Source of the DNA: Planctomycetota bacterium
GTDB lineage: Bacteria > Planctomycetota > Planctomycetia > Pirellulales > PALSA-1355
Assembly: GCA_003389325.1 (NCBI GenBank)
Contig: QQVE01000034.1
Coordinates: 1-64,000, forward strand
Reading direction: 5' to 3'
Length of the DNA stretch: 64,000 nt
The notes below the pieces were generated by a model. That model was not told where the DNA came from, made no database searches, and saw only the letters and a program-made list of their open reading frames with translations. Made by a program: the position numbers and the translations under genes. Within the stretch, counting starts at the first letter, position 1; every line of letters starts with the position of its first letter. Shown here piece by piece: positions 1-7,752 of this stretch.

Positions 1-521
1 TTGCCTGCCAGCTTGCGGGCCTGGAAGGGGAACAGGCCGGCATCGGGCTGAAATGTCTCGCGGTAGATCAGCTCGGGCGTGTTGGCGGCCACTTCCTCGA
101 TGTTCATGCCGCCTTCGCTGGAGACCATCAGCACCGGCCCCCCGAGCCCGCGATCGACGACGATGCCCAGGTACAGCTCCCGGGCAATGTCGCAGCCGGC
201 CTCGACCAGCACCTGGTGCACGACCTGGCCCTCGTCGCCGGTCTGGATCGTGACCAGATGCTTGCCCAACATGGCGCCCGCGGCGGCACGGGCGTCGTCG
301 GCGCTTTTGACCAACTGCACGCCGTGCTGCTTGGGTTCCTCTTGAATCGTGCCCTTGCCGCGGCCACCGGCGTGGATCTGTGCCTTGACCACCGCCAGCG
401 GCCCGCCCAGGGTGTTGAAGGCCGTGGCCGCCTCGTCGACGGTGCGGGCGACAATGCCCTCGGGCACCGCCACGCCGAAGCGGCGGAGGATTTCCTTGGC
501 CTGATATTCGTGAATCTTCAT
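1..521 (-). CDS. sucC: Succinyl-CoA ligase (ADP-forming) beta subunit, N-terminal part
   Basis: Reverse translation from an ATG at 521 gives [16 protein letters not shown], the standard SucC N terminus, with the ATP-grasp lysine/glycine stretch [12 protein letters not shown] at about residues 46-57 and conserved [10 protein letters not shown] further on. About 173 of the usual 385-400 residues are inside the window; the C-terminal half, including the CoA-ligase domain, lies off the left edge. SucC binds the nucleotide and forms the heterotetramer with SucD that interconverts succinyl-CoA and succinate in the TCA cycle. The gene is divergent from the Fur-like gene at 666. A citrate synthase gene is also present in this window (21205). 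No frameshift is visible. The family assignment is secure. Confidence 0.95.
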   Translation of the reverse strand, partial: MKIHEYQAKEILRRFGVAVPEGIVARTVDEAATAFNTLGGPLAVVKAQIHAGGRGKGTIQEEPKQHGVQLVKSADDARAAAGAMLGKHLVTIQTGDEGQVVHQVLVEAGCDIARELYLGIVVDRGLGGPVLMVSSEGGMNIEEVAANTPELIYRETFQPDAGLFPFQARKLAG

Positions 522-628
522 CCGCGATCTGCCGGATAAGGAAGTGCGTGCAGCACGTGGAGTGAGGGTAAGCCGGCGATTATAGGAGGCTGCCGGCGAA
601 AGGGTCAAGCGTGTGGGGTGTGCGTTTC

Positions 629-657
629 TTGACCCCATTTGATAGGGGTCCTATAGT
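629..657 (+). promoter_or_regulatory. Sigma70-type promoter of the Fur-like gene, with an inverted repeat
   Basis: TTGACC (629-634) and TATAGT (652-657) are separated by exactly 17 bp, a near-consensus vegetative promoter. GACCCC (631-636) and GGGGTC (645-650) form a 6-bp inverted repeat with an 8-bp spacer, lying over the -35 box and spacer, where a repressor would block polymerase. The expected start of transcription is about 664, only 1-2 nt before the ATG at 666, so the mRNA may be leaderless. Autoregulation by the Fur-like product is an inference. Confidence 0.6.
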
Positions 658-665
658 TAAATTCG

Positions 666-1145
666 ATGGCCACTACGCGACGAACGCACAAGACGACGCC
701 GACTGCGACGTCTGACACCGAGGCGATGGTCCGTCGCGCGCTTGAAGCCGCCGGCTGCCGCTTTACCGTGCAGCGGGCCGCCGTGTTCCATTACCTGGAA
801 CAGGTGCAGACCCATCCTACGGCCGAAGACGTCTATCGGGCCGTGCGGCGCAAGCTGCCGCGCATCAGCCTGGCCACCGTCTACAAAGCGCTCGAGGCGC
901 TGGTCGACGCGCACCTGGCCACGAAGCTCACCAACGGCGACGGCTCGGCACGCTACGATTGCCGCGGCGACGATCACTATCATCTGCGCGACGTCGAGAG
1001 CGGCGAGATTCGCGATCTGCCGGTCGAATTCGACCCCGACCTGCTCAAGAAGCTCGATCCCAAGCTAATCGAGCGGCTCTCGGGCTCGGGCTTCGAGGTC
1101 ACCGGTTACCGATTGGAAGTGTTGGGCAGGTTCTCGAATTCGTAG
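666..1145 (+). CDS. Fur-family transcriptional regulator (PerR/Fur-like)
   Basis: The product has 159 residues. The winged-helix part reads AAGCRFTVQRAAVFHYLEQ then HPTAEDVYRAVRRKLPRIS and LATVYKALEAL, the family's recognition-helix region. The dimerisation/metal part keeps RYD and HYHL (usual HHHL). The CxxC normally following it in structural-zinc Fur/PerR proteins is absent: the sequence runs HYHLRDVESGEIRDL. It is therefore expected to lack the Cys4 zinc site while perhaps retaining a His/Asp regulatory site. ATG 666 is only 8 nt after the -10 box; an internal ATG at 726 would give 139 residues and match shorter family members, so the start is uncertain. A methyltransferase gene follows 32 nt downstream. 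The metal or signal sensed cannot be read from sequence. Confidence 0.88.
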   Translation: MATTRRTHKTTPTATSDTEAMVRRALEAAGCRFTVQRAAVFHYLEQVQTHPTAEDVYRAVRRKLPRISLATVYKALEALVDAHLATKLTNGDGSARYDCRGDDHYHLRDVESGEIRDLPVEFDPDLLKKLDPKLIERLSGSGFEVTGYRLEVLGRFSNS

Positions 1146-1177
1146 ACCGTGTGCGCTGCGGACCAGAGAAAAAGAAC

Positions 1178-1837
1178 ATGCTCAAGAAACTGCTCTCCAC
1201 GATCCACGAGCCGGTCTACCGCAAGCGCATCGCCGTGCTGTCCGACTTGATCGTGGCCCACCTGCAACCCGGCGATAAAGTGCTCGACGTCGGCTGCGGT
1301 TCGGGCATGCTCGGCGGGCGGATTCAGACGCACCCCAAACTGCCCGCCGACGTGACCGTGCGCGGGCTGGAAAAGGTGCCCCGCGGCGGCGAACCGATCG
1401 ACGTGGTGCAGTACGCTTCGGGCGATTTTCCCTTCGACGACGACGCCTTCGACGTGGTGATTCTGGCCGACGTACTGCATCACGAAGAACAGGAGGAAGC
1501 GCTGCTGCGCGAGGCCGCCCGCGTCTGCCGGCGAACGCTGGTGATCAAGGATCACAAGCCTGAAGGGCTGCTGGCCTACCAGCGGATCTGCTTTCTCGAT
1601 TGGGCGGCCAACAATCCGCACGGCGTGCGCTGTCTGTATCGCTACCATAGCCAGCGCGAGTGGCACCAGATGTTCGAAAAGCTCGGACTGTCGCCGGCCG
1701 AGGAGCTCACGTCGATTGCGCTTTATCCTCCCGTGTTCAACTTTGTGTTCGGCAAGCGGCTGCAATACTTTGTGGCGCTGCGCACCAGCGGCGTGAAGCA
1801 CGCGGTGGGGAATCCCGAATCGATTCTGCCGGTTTAG
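1178..1837 (+). CDS. Class I SAM-dependent methyltransferase
   Basis: The product has 219 residues from ATG 1178. SAM-binding motif I is VLDVGCGSG (about residues 35-43), followed by an acidic loop after strand 2 and FDVVILADVLHH, the post-II/motif IV region of the Methyltransf_11/25 type. The C-terminal part (YRYHSQREWHQMFEKLGLS) resembles small-molecule or lipid methyltransferases rather than RNA or protein ones. An upstream in-frame extension to 959 exists but overlaps the Fur-like gene and is ignored. The gene lies 32 nt after that gene and 175 nt before the UbiA-like gene, on the same strand. The substrate is unknown; a polyprenyl-linked or envelope substrate would suit the downstream neighbours, but that is inference. 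Confidence 0.8.
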   Translation: MLKKLLSTIHEPVYRKRIAVLSDLIVAHLQPGDKVLDVGCGSGMLGGRIQTHPKLPADVTVRGLEKVPRGGEPIDVVQYASGDFPFDDDAFDVVILADVLHHEEQEEALLREAARVCRRTLVIKDHKPEGLLAYQRICFLDWAANNPHGVRCLYRYHSQREWHQMFEKLGLSPAEELTSIALYPPVFNFVFGKRLQYFVALRTSGVKHAVGNPESILPV

Positions 1838-1911
1838 CCGGTTCTGCGGCGCTGGCCCCGCGCGAAGCGCTCGAATGCGCTAGCGTAGTGTGTGCAAAGT
1901 GTTTGGTTTCG

Positions 1912-1940
1912 TTGACTTTGCGCCCAGCGCTGGGTAGACA
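1912..1940 (+). promoter_or_regulatory. Candidate promoter with a perfect 12-bp palindrome in the spacer
   Basis: TTGACT (1912-1917) is followed after 17 bp by TAGACA (1935-1940). The last 12 bp of the spacer (1923-1934) are CCCAGCGCTGGG, a perfect palindrome. The -35 box is good and the -10 box weak, which would suit activator or repressor control of the UbiA-like gene starting at 2013. The regulatory role is inferred. Confidence 0.35.
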
Positions 1941-2012
1941 TGAAAGTTGCGGCCCTGGATCGAAGTACGGCCCGGGCCCCCGAAGTATCGCCAATCACAA
2001 CGATGGTTTGAC

Positions 2013-2993
2013 ATGGGGTCCGTTGAATCGACCTCGGCCGAGACCAGTGTCTCCGCAGCGCCGAAACACGAGCCCGCCACCGATCCGGCGGCGGGGGTGG
2101 GCGACCGCCGCGCCACGTGGGTCGTGCTGGCCAAGGCCATGCGGCCCCACCACTGGGTCAAGAACCTGCTGGTCTTCGCCCCGGTGATCTTCCACCACGC
2201 GGTGTTCGACCCGTGGTTGATGGGCCTCAGCACGCTGGCGTTTGTGCTGTTTTGCGCGACCAGTTCGGCCATCTATCTGGTCAACGACGTGCTGGATGCC
2301 AAGTCGGACCGCAAGCACCCGGTAAAGCGATTTCGGCCGATCGCCTCGGGCGATTTGACGATGGAAGTGGCCCTGTCGGTCGCCGGCGCGCTGCTCGTGG
2401 CGACCGTTGCCGTGTCGACGGCGTTGTTGCCCTGGGGCTTCCTGGCGACGCTCGTCATTTACATCGTCGTCAACGCCGCGTATTCGCTGTGGCTCAAGCA
2501 GAAGGTGATGATCGACGTGGTGGTGCTGGCCGCCTTTTACTCGTTGCGTATCCTGGCCGGCGGCGAAGCGACCGGTATCGAGCCCTCGGAATGGCTTTTG
2601 GCGCTGTCGCTGTTCCTGTTCCTGTCGCTGGCGTTTCTGAAGCGCTACTGCGAGCTGGTGCGCCTGCGCGAAGAGGGGGCCTTGCGCACCGACGATCGCG
2701 GCTATCGCGTCGTCGACATCGAGATGCTGCAAACCATGGGACTCGCCTGCGGCTACCTGGCCGTGCTGGTGCTGGCCCTGTACATTAACAGCAACCAAGT
2801 GGTCGAGTTGTACCGCCATCCGCGCGTCGTCTGGCTCGTCTGCCCCCTCTTGCTGTATTGGGTCAGCCGCACCTGGATCTGGGCACACCGCGGAGCGATC
2901 CACGAAGATCCCGTGCTGTTTGCGCTGCGGGACCGGACGAGCTGGATCGTTGTGTTGCTGGTCGTGCTGCTGGGCATCTTCGCGACGCTGTAA
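2013..2993 (+). CDS. UbiA-family prenyltransferase, decaprenyl-phosphate phosphoribosyltransferase-like
   Basis: The product has 326 residues from ATG 2013; a TTG at 1947 would add 22 unconserved residues. After a hydrophilic tail of about 35 residues come MRPHHWVKNLLVFAP and the first Asp-rich motif NDVLDAKSDR (91-100), then KHPVKRFRPIASG. The second conserved region reads YSLRILAGGEATGI, followed by SEWLLALSLFLFLSLAFLKR. This combination (NDVxDxxxDRxHPxKxxRPIASG) is characteristic of the UbiA subgroup that includes mycobacterial DPPR synthase, which transfers phosphoribose from PRPP to decaprenyl phosphate. There are about eight to nine hydrophobic segments, so it is an integral membrane enzyme. 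The membrane glycosyltransferase-like gene begins 28 nt downstream, suggesting that the polyprenyl-phospho-sugar is used there. Exact donor and product are inferred from the family. Confidence 0.85.
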   Translation: MGSVESTSAETSVSAAPKHEPATDPAAGVGDRRATWVVLAKAMRPHHWVKNLLVFAPVIFHHAVFDPWLMGLSTLAFVLFCATSSAIYLVNDVLDAKSDRKHPVKRFRPIASGDLTMEVALSVAGALLVATVAVSTALLPWGFLATLVIYIVVNAAYSLWLKQKVMIDVVVLAAFYSLRILAGGEATGIEPSEWLLALSLFLFLSLAFLKRYCELVRLREEGALRTDDRGYRVVDIEMLQTMGLACGYLAVLVLALYINSNQVVELYRHPRVVWLVCPLLLYWVSRTWIWAHRGAIHEDPVLFALRDRTSWIVVLLVVLLGIFATL

Positions 2994-3021
2994 TCTTTTC
3001 GTCGACTCGACGGGACGGGTA

Positions 3022-4560
3022 ATGCAAGAGACTGCCGGCCACGGGCGACGATTCCCTGTGCTGCTGGCGGCAGCCGTCGTCGTCCTGGTTTCGGTGCTGG
3101 GGTGGATGTGGTCGTACGGCTTTCCGCGTCCGACGGCCGACTCGATGTGCTTCAAGCAGCCGGCCTACATGCGGCTGTTCACGCCGAATTTCAGCGTTCC
3201 CACCTACGCCGGCCAGTGCGTCGCGGCCGACAAGCTCAATAGCTACCCGGCGGTCATCTACTACTACCTCAACTACGCGCTGTTTCGCGTGTTCGGCCCG
3301 GGCTATTTCACATCGCTGGCGCTGGACCTTGTTTTGTTCGTGCTGCTGACGGTGCTGGCCGCCTTCTGCATTTGGAAAGTCACGGGGCGGCAACTCCCGG
3401 CGGCCGTGTTTCTGTTGGCCAGCGGGCAGATCCTCGACCCCGTTGGCCGACCCGAAGTGCTTGGTATCTTGCTGGTGTTCGTCGGGTTGCTGACGGTCGA
3501 GCGGGGCACGTGGGGGTTGTGCGTGGCCGTGGCCGCTTTGGGCCTGGCGGGCGTTACTTCGCCCGGAGCGGCGATCGTGGGCACCGTGCTGCTGGTGTGC
3601 TACCTGGGCTTTCGCGGCAAGCTCGATCGCGCGTTCTGGGCGCGAGCCGCGTTGTTGGTGCTGATTCCGCCGCTGATCTCCGCCGGACTGTATGCCGCGT
3701 ACGCCTGGCCGTGGCTCTCCGAGGCTCTGGCGCAGCATCGCCAGCTTGTCGAGCATCGGGTGTACTTCCAGCCCATGCCGTGGCAACTGCTGCGTGACAA
3801 CCTGTTCTGGGACGCCAGCACCGTGCCGCTGTTGCTGGCGGCCACGGCGGCCTGCGTGTATTGCCTGAGGCGGCGACCGAACTGGTTTCCGCGGCATGAA
3901 CCCGCCGGGGCGCTGGTGGCCGCGGCGGCCATCGTGATTCCGGTGGGCTGCATTTTGAACGTCGTGACCAAACGCGCTACGTACGACTATCGGCACATCA
4001 CGCTCCTGGCACTGGCCGTGGTGACGCTCGTCGTCGCTTGGTGGCCGCCGGGAGCACGCTGGGCCTACTCGAAGAAAGCGATTGCTGCGCTGGTGCTCAT
4101 TTTTCTGTTCAGCTTGCCCGAGCAGCAGATCATCGTGCGCAACGGCCTGGCGCCGCTGGCATGGCGACGCGACGCGGTCACCCTGGCCGAAGCCAAGCGA
4201 ACGGTGGCCGACGTCGTTCCGCCCGAGGCCTCAGTGGGGGGCGATGCCGTCGTGTGGCTGCTCATCGACGACGGCCGGCCCTTTATCAGCGTTCAGGCCG
4301 CGGCCATCGACCATTGGCCCGAGTACCTGATCAGCGCCACTTGGGCGCGGCATCCCTCGGTAGCCCAGCAGCCGGAGTTCGAAGCGAAGCTGGCCGCCGA
4401 GTACGAGGAAATCACGCGCCAACCGCTGCGTCCTGTCGACGGTTGCTCGCTGCGCGTGTTGGGCAGGCTGGTGCCGATTGCCAGCGGCCGCTGCGACTGG
4501 TACGTGCGAATCTGGAAGCGCCGCGACGCCGGGCGCCGGCCAGAAATAGCACGTCGCTAA
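3022..4560 (+). CDS. Polytopic membrane protein, GT-C / family 39-like glycosyltransferase candidate
   Basis: The product has 512 residues from ATG 3022, preceded by a GGGACGGG purine stretch; the open frame extends upstream but overlaps the UbiA-like gene. An N-terminal membrane segment (about 10-30) is followed by a long first loop (YGFPRPTADSMCFKQPAY and on to PTYAGQCVAADK), then about ten hydrophobic segments and a soluble C-terminal domain of about 130 residues. That topology matches GT-C enzymes such as PMT/ArnT/GT39, which take a sugar from a lipid-phosphate donor. A single acidic residue in the first loop (TADSM) could be the catalytic Asp, but the family's DD/DE pair is not obvious, so the assignment rests on topology and on the adjacent UbiA-type gene. 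A role in decorating an envelope glycan or glycoprotein is inference. Confidence 0.6.
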   Translation: MQETAGHGRRFPVLLAAAVVVLVSVLGWMWSYGFPRPTADSMCFKQPAYMRLFTPNFSVPTYAGQCVAADKLNSYPAVIYYYLNYALFRVFGPGYFTSLALDLVLFVLLTVLAAFCIWKVTGRQLPAAVFLLASGQILDPVGRPEVLGILLVFVGLLTVERGTWGLCVAVAALGLAGVTSPGAAIVGTVLLVCYLGFRGKLDRAFWARAALLVLIPPLISAGLYAAYAWPWLSEALAQHRQLVEHRVYFQPMPWQLLRDNLFWDASTVPLLLAATAACVYCLRRRPNWFPRHEPAGALVAAAAIVIPVGCILNVVTKRATYDYRHITLLALAVVTLVVAWWPPGARWAYSKKAIAALVLIFLFSLPEQQIIVRNGLAPLAWRRDAVTLAEAKRTVADVVPPEASVGGDAVVWLLIDDGRPFISVQAAAIDHWPEYLISATWARHPSVAQQPEFEAKLAAEYEEITRQPLRPVDGCSLRVLGRLVPIASGRCDWYVRIWKRRDAGRRPEIARR

Positions 4561-4564
4561 AAGC

Positions 4565-6298
4565 CTATCCGCGGCCTTTGGCCACCAGCTTCAGAAACGC
4601 GTCCAGCGATCGCGTGTTGGCCACGTCGGCCTTCGTCAAACCGGCGCGTCGGGCCTGCAGGATGCCGTAGCGCAGCACGCCAAACCCCTCGGCACTGTGC
4701 GCATCGCTGGAAATCACGATCGGAATGCCCCGGCTCTTGGCCGCGGCACAGGCCACGTCGTCCAAATCGAGCCGCGCCGGGTTGGCGTTCAGCTCCAGCA
4801 TCTTATGGTGCTTGCGGGCCGCGTCGTAAACGGCTGCCAGATCGATCTCATACGGCGGGCGGCGATTGATCAGGCGACCCGTGGGATGGGCGATGGCCGA
4901 GACATACGGATTGGCCAGCGCGTCGACGACGCGCTTGGTGATGTCGGCCCGCGACTGATTCTGGCCGTAGTGGATGCTGGCCACTACCCAGTCGGATTCG
5001 CTGAGCACGTCGTCGTCGAGGTCGAGTCCGCCCCTTTCGAGAATGTCGACTTCGATACCCTTGAGCACGCGGAACCCGCGCAGCTTGTCGTTGACTTTGT
5101 CGATCTCCTTCCATTGGGTCCGCAACCGCTGGGCATCGAGGCCGCGCGCCATGGTGACGCGTTTCGAGTGATCGGTGATGGCGATGTACTTGAGCCCCCG
5201 TTTGCGTGCCGCGGCGACCATTTCATCGAGCGTGGCCTTGCCGTCGGTCTCGGTCGTGTGCATGTGCAAATCGGCGCGCAGATCGCCCACGTCGATCAAC
5301 TCGGGCAAGCTGCCCGCGGCGGCCCAATCGAACTCGCGGCGAGCCTCGCGCAATTCGGGCGGGAACCAGGGCAGATCGAGCGTGGCATAGACTTCCTCCT
5401 CGGTCCGCCCGGCCTCGAACGTCTCCTCGTCGTCCTCGACCCGGAAGACACCGTACTCGTTGATTTTCAGGCCACGCTCTTTCGCGCGGCCGCGGAGGAT
5501 GATGTTGTGGTCCTTCGAGCCGGTGAAATACTGCAACGCCGCCCCGAAGCTCTTCTCGGGCACAACGCGCATGTCGACTTGCAGCCCGTCGGCCAGGCGA
5601 ATGCTGATCTTGGTGGGGCCGCGGCCAATCAGGCTCGCCTCGGGAAAGGCGGCCAGCCGGTCCATCACCTGCTGGGGCTGGTTCGAGACGACGAGAAAGT
5701 CGAGATCGCCGATCGTATCGCGCCCCCGGCGGTAGCTGCCGGCGACTTCGAGTTGCTCGACGCCCTCGCAATCGCGCATCCAGTCCTTGATCGAGCGGGC
5801 GAACTGGTCGGCCTGGGCCCAGGTCATCCGCACGTCGATCGTTTCGGCCAGACCGATGCCGGCCAGAATCGTCTCTTCGGTCTTGGCACCGAACCCCTTG
5901 AGCTTGCGCACCTGCTGGGCCTGGCACGCCTCGCGAAGCTGGTCGAGCGTGGATACGCCCAACTCGTGAAACACGGCCGCGGCCTTCTTGGGGCCCATGC
6001 CGGGAATGCGCATCAGCATCAGCGCCGACTCCGGCACCTGCGATTGCAGCTCCTCGAGCAGCGGCAGCGTTTCGCCGGCGCACAGCGCGGCGACCTTCTC
6101 GGCCAGGTCCTTGCCGACTCCCTTGATGTCGGTGAGCTTGCGATCCGCGTCGGCCAGCACGACCGTCATTGGCTCGGGATAGTCGCGGATCGTGCGGGCG
6201 CCGTTGCGGTAGGCGCGCACGCGAAACGGGTTGGCATCCTGAAACTCGAGCAGGTCGGCGATCTGGTCGAAGACTTCGGCAATCCGTGCGTTGTTCAT
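4565..6298 (-). CDS. polX: DNA polymerase X with PHP exonuclease domain (PolX)
   Basis: The product has 577 residues, the usual bacterial PolX length, starting at ATG 6298 (MNNARIAEVFDQIADLLEF) with GAGGGG immediately upstream. In order: an HhH-containing N-terminal domain (IPGMGPKKAAAVFHELG); a nucleotidyltransferase palm with GSYRRGRDTIGDLDFLVVS near residue 188, providing the catalytic aspartates; and a C-terminal PHP domain beginning DLRADLHMHTTETDGKATL near residue 340, with later ITDHSKR, NANPARLDLDD and SSDAHS metal-site motifs. PolX fills short gaps in base-excision repair, and its PHP domain gives 3'-5' exonuclease activity. It ends 4 nt from the 3' end of the opposing glycosyltransferase-like gene. 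A TATAGT (6310-6305) lies just before the ATG. Confidence 0.96.
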   Translation of the reverse strand: MNNARIAEVFDQIADLLEFQDANPFRVRAYRNGARTIRDYPEPMTVVLADADRKLTDIKGVGKDLAEKVAALCAGETLPLLEELQSQVPESALMLMRIPGMGPKKAAAVFHELGVSTLDQLREACQAQQVRKLKGFGAKTEETILAGIGLAETIDVRMTWAQADQFARSIKDWMRDCEGVEQLEVAGSYRRGRDTIGDLDFLVVSNQPQQVMDRLAAFPEASLIGRGPTKISIRLADGLQVDMRVVPEKSFGAALQYFTGSKDHNIILRGRAKERGLKINEYGVFRVEDDEETFEAGRTEEEVYATLDLPWFPPELREARREFDWAAAGSLPELIDVGDLRADLHMHTTETDGKATLDEMVAAARKRGLKYIAITDHSKRVTMARGLDAQRLRTQWKEIDKVNDKLRGFRVLKGIEVDILERGGLDLDDDVLSESDWVVASIHYGQNQSRADITKRVVDALANPYVSAIAHPTGRLINRRPPYEIDLAAVYDAARKHHKMLELNANPARLDLDDVACAAAKSRGIPIVISSDAHSAEGFGVLRYGILQARRAGLTKADVANTRSLDAFLKLVAKGRG

Positions 6299-6359
6299 CC
6301 CCTCACTATACGAGATTCGCGGCCCGGGGATAGCAGCGGGCGCGAGTCGAGCGAGGCGC

Positions 6360-6398
6360 AAAAAAAATCCGCCGCCCCTGGAAAACCAGGAGCGGCGG
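6360..6398 (-). terminator. Rho-independent terminator of the Cys-Cys-rich exported protein gene
   Basis: Read on the minus strand, a 13-bp stem (12 paired, one A/C mismatch) with a TTTT loop covers 6398-6369 and is followed by eight T residues (6367-6360). It lies 30 nt beyond the stop codon at 6429 and before polX, so it separates the two minus-strand genes. Confidence 0.9.
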
Positions 6399-6428
6399 GT
6401 ACGTTGGTAGCACGGAGCGCTTGGCGGC

Positions 6429-7337
6429 CTAGCGGCCCGCGGCGCGCCAGCCGCCGTCGTCAAGAGGCTTCGGTTGGGTCTTGGCCGGCACGACGAGCGA
6501 AGCCTGGCGGACCGTGAATTGGGGTCGCAGCGGAATGGCCGTCATCCGATCCTCTCCTTCGGGATCGAGGCCCTGCGGCTGCCGGATCGTGTTGGTGCTG
6601 GCCGGACCCGGATAGGGCGGCATCAGCACGCGCGACTGCGTACCGCCGTTCGACTCGAACGTCTGCGGCGTGGTGGTCGGCGCGGGCGCGGTCGAGGGGG
6701 CATTCAGCGACGGATCGGGCGTCGGCACCGGCGTGCCCAAGCTCGGAGTCGGCGTGGTCGTCGCCGGCGCGGTCGTGGCCGGCGAGCGAATGATGGTCGA
6801 GCTGCTCGACAGCGACGGAGCCGGCGTGACCGTGGTGGTCGAACCGCCGCCGCAGCACGAGGGAGCCGGAGCCGGCGCGGCCACCTGCACCGACGATACC
6901 GCCGGAGCGTACGTGACCGTCGTGGCAGTCGGAGCACCGCAGCAGGCCTGCGGCTGCGGCGCGCTGGTCACTACCGGACGATAGGTCGTGTACGGCACCA
7001 TCTGGGCCTGCCGCACGTAGCTCGTCACCGGACGCATCACCGTCGTCGCACGGCCGCACGCGTCGCAGGCGGTGGCCGGCTGATACGAAACAACCGGGCG
7101 GTTGACGTACACCGTGCGATACGCAGTCTGCGGCATGTAGCTCACCACCGGACGCTGCGCACAGCAGGTCACGGGCCGCGCACAGCACACCGGCTGCGGC
7201 GCGGCTACAGGTGCGTAAAACGTCGTGGTGGGTTTGCCGCACAGACGATCGAAAAAGCGGCACGCCTGCGCCGGTTCGGCAGATACCGACAACAGCGTCA
7301 AGCTCAGCGCGCCTGCTAGAGTACGGCCGATGTTCAT
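6429..7337 (-). CDS. Exported protein rich in Cys-Cys pairs and proline/threonine
   Basis: The product has 302 residues from ATG 7337, with GGGGAG eight nt upstream. A signal peptide (MNIGRTLAGALSLTLLSVSA, cleavage probably after PAQA) precedes a low-complexity region. Four vicinal cysteine pairs occur (PVCCARP, VTCCAQR, QACCGAP, PSCCGGG), plus the isolated pair ACDACG. Imperfect repeats of the type RPVVSY / RPVTSY / RPVVTS run between about residues 60 and 125, and a Pro/Ser/Thr-rich linker fills about 150-230. No known catalytic domain is visible. Such short Cys-rich exported proteins are common in planctomycetes; disulfide cross-linking in the wall or metal binding are possible. The gene has its own terminator at 6360-6398 and appears monocistronic. 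Confidence 0.75.
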   Translation of the reverse strand: MNIGRTLAGALSLTLLSVSAEPAQACRFFDRLCGKPTTTFYAPVAAPQPVCCARPVTCCAQRPVVSYMPQTAYRTVYVNRPVVSYQPATACDACGRATTVMRPVTSYVRQAQMVPYTTYRPVVTSAPQPQACCGAPTATTVTYAPAVSSVQVAAPAPAPSCCGGGSTTTVTPAPSLSSSSTIIRSPATTAPATTTPTPSLGTPVPTPDPSLNAPSTAPAPTTTPQTFESNGGTQSRVLMPPYPGPASTNTIRQPQGLDPEGEDRMTAIPLRPQFTVRQASLVVPAKTQPKPLDDGGWRAAGR

Positions 7338-7752
7338 CGTTCACTCCCCACGCAAAGAAATGTTGGTCTCTTCTCTTGTTACTCCGCGTCAACCCTCTTG
7401 GTCAACAAGCCGCGCCCCCTGAACAATCATTTGGTCGAACTTTACGATTGGGCGAAGCCGGCGCGATTCTTCGCTTAAGCCGCCCGGGTAATCTTTGCCG
7501 CCTCGCCAAACAAGTCTCTTGTGCTAGCGATGAAGGCGTCGAAGAAAAGCCCAACTGCGCGCGGCAGCGAGTTCGCTTGAACTAATGTAGACCAAGAACG
7601 CAACTGCCCGCGGAAAAAACAGGGGCATTCTTCCCCTTCATAGAACGTCACAGCCGGGCACAGCCGTCACAATCGGAACGGCTTGCGCTATCACCGCCAG
7701 CACGCGGTCGGACACTTGGCCGCTGGTCACGACGAGACAAGCGAGTCACGTT
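7338..7752. other. Gene-free stretch between two minus-strand units
   Basis: These 415 bp hold no convincing gene on either strand. The right side carries the 3' trailer of the ATPase operon (stop at 7753), the left side the upstream region of the exported protein gene at 7337. A direct repeat GTCAAC (7388-7393) / GTCAAC (7401-7406), read GTTGAC on the minus strand, has its centres 13 bp apart and lies 51-69 bp upstream of the ATG. It could be a tandem activator site or alternative -35 elements, but no matching -10 box stands out. Nothing else is recognisable. Confidence 0.5.

Noticed and set aside
4697..6517. A plus-strand frame of 606 codons opposite polX
   Set aside because: polX on the other strand has all family motifs; the antisense translation is low-complexity and unlike any protein.
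7338..7752. Possible tRNA or small RNA in the gene-free stretch
   Set aside because: A short GTTC/GAAC hairpin is present, but no cloverleaf, anticodon arm or terminator could be built.
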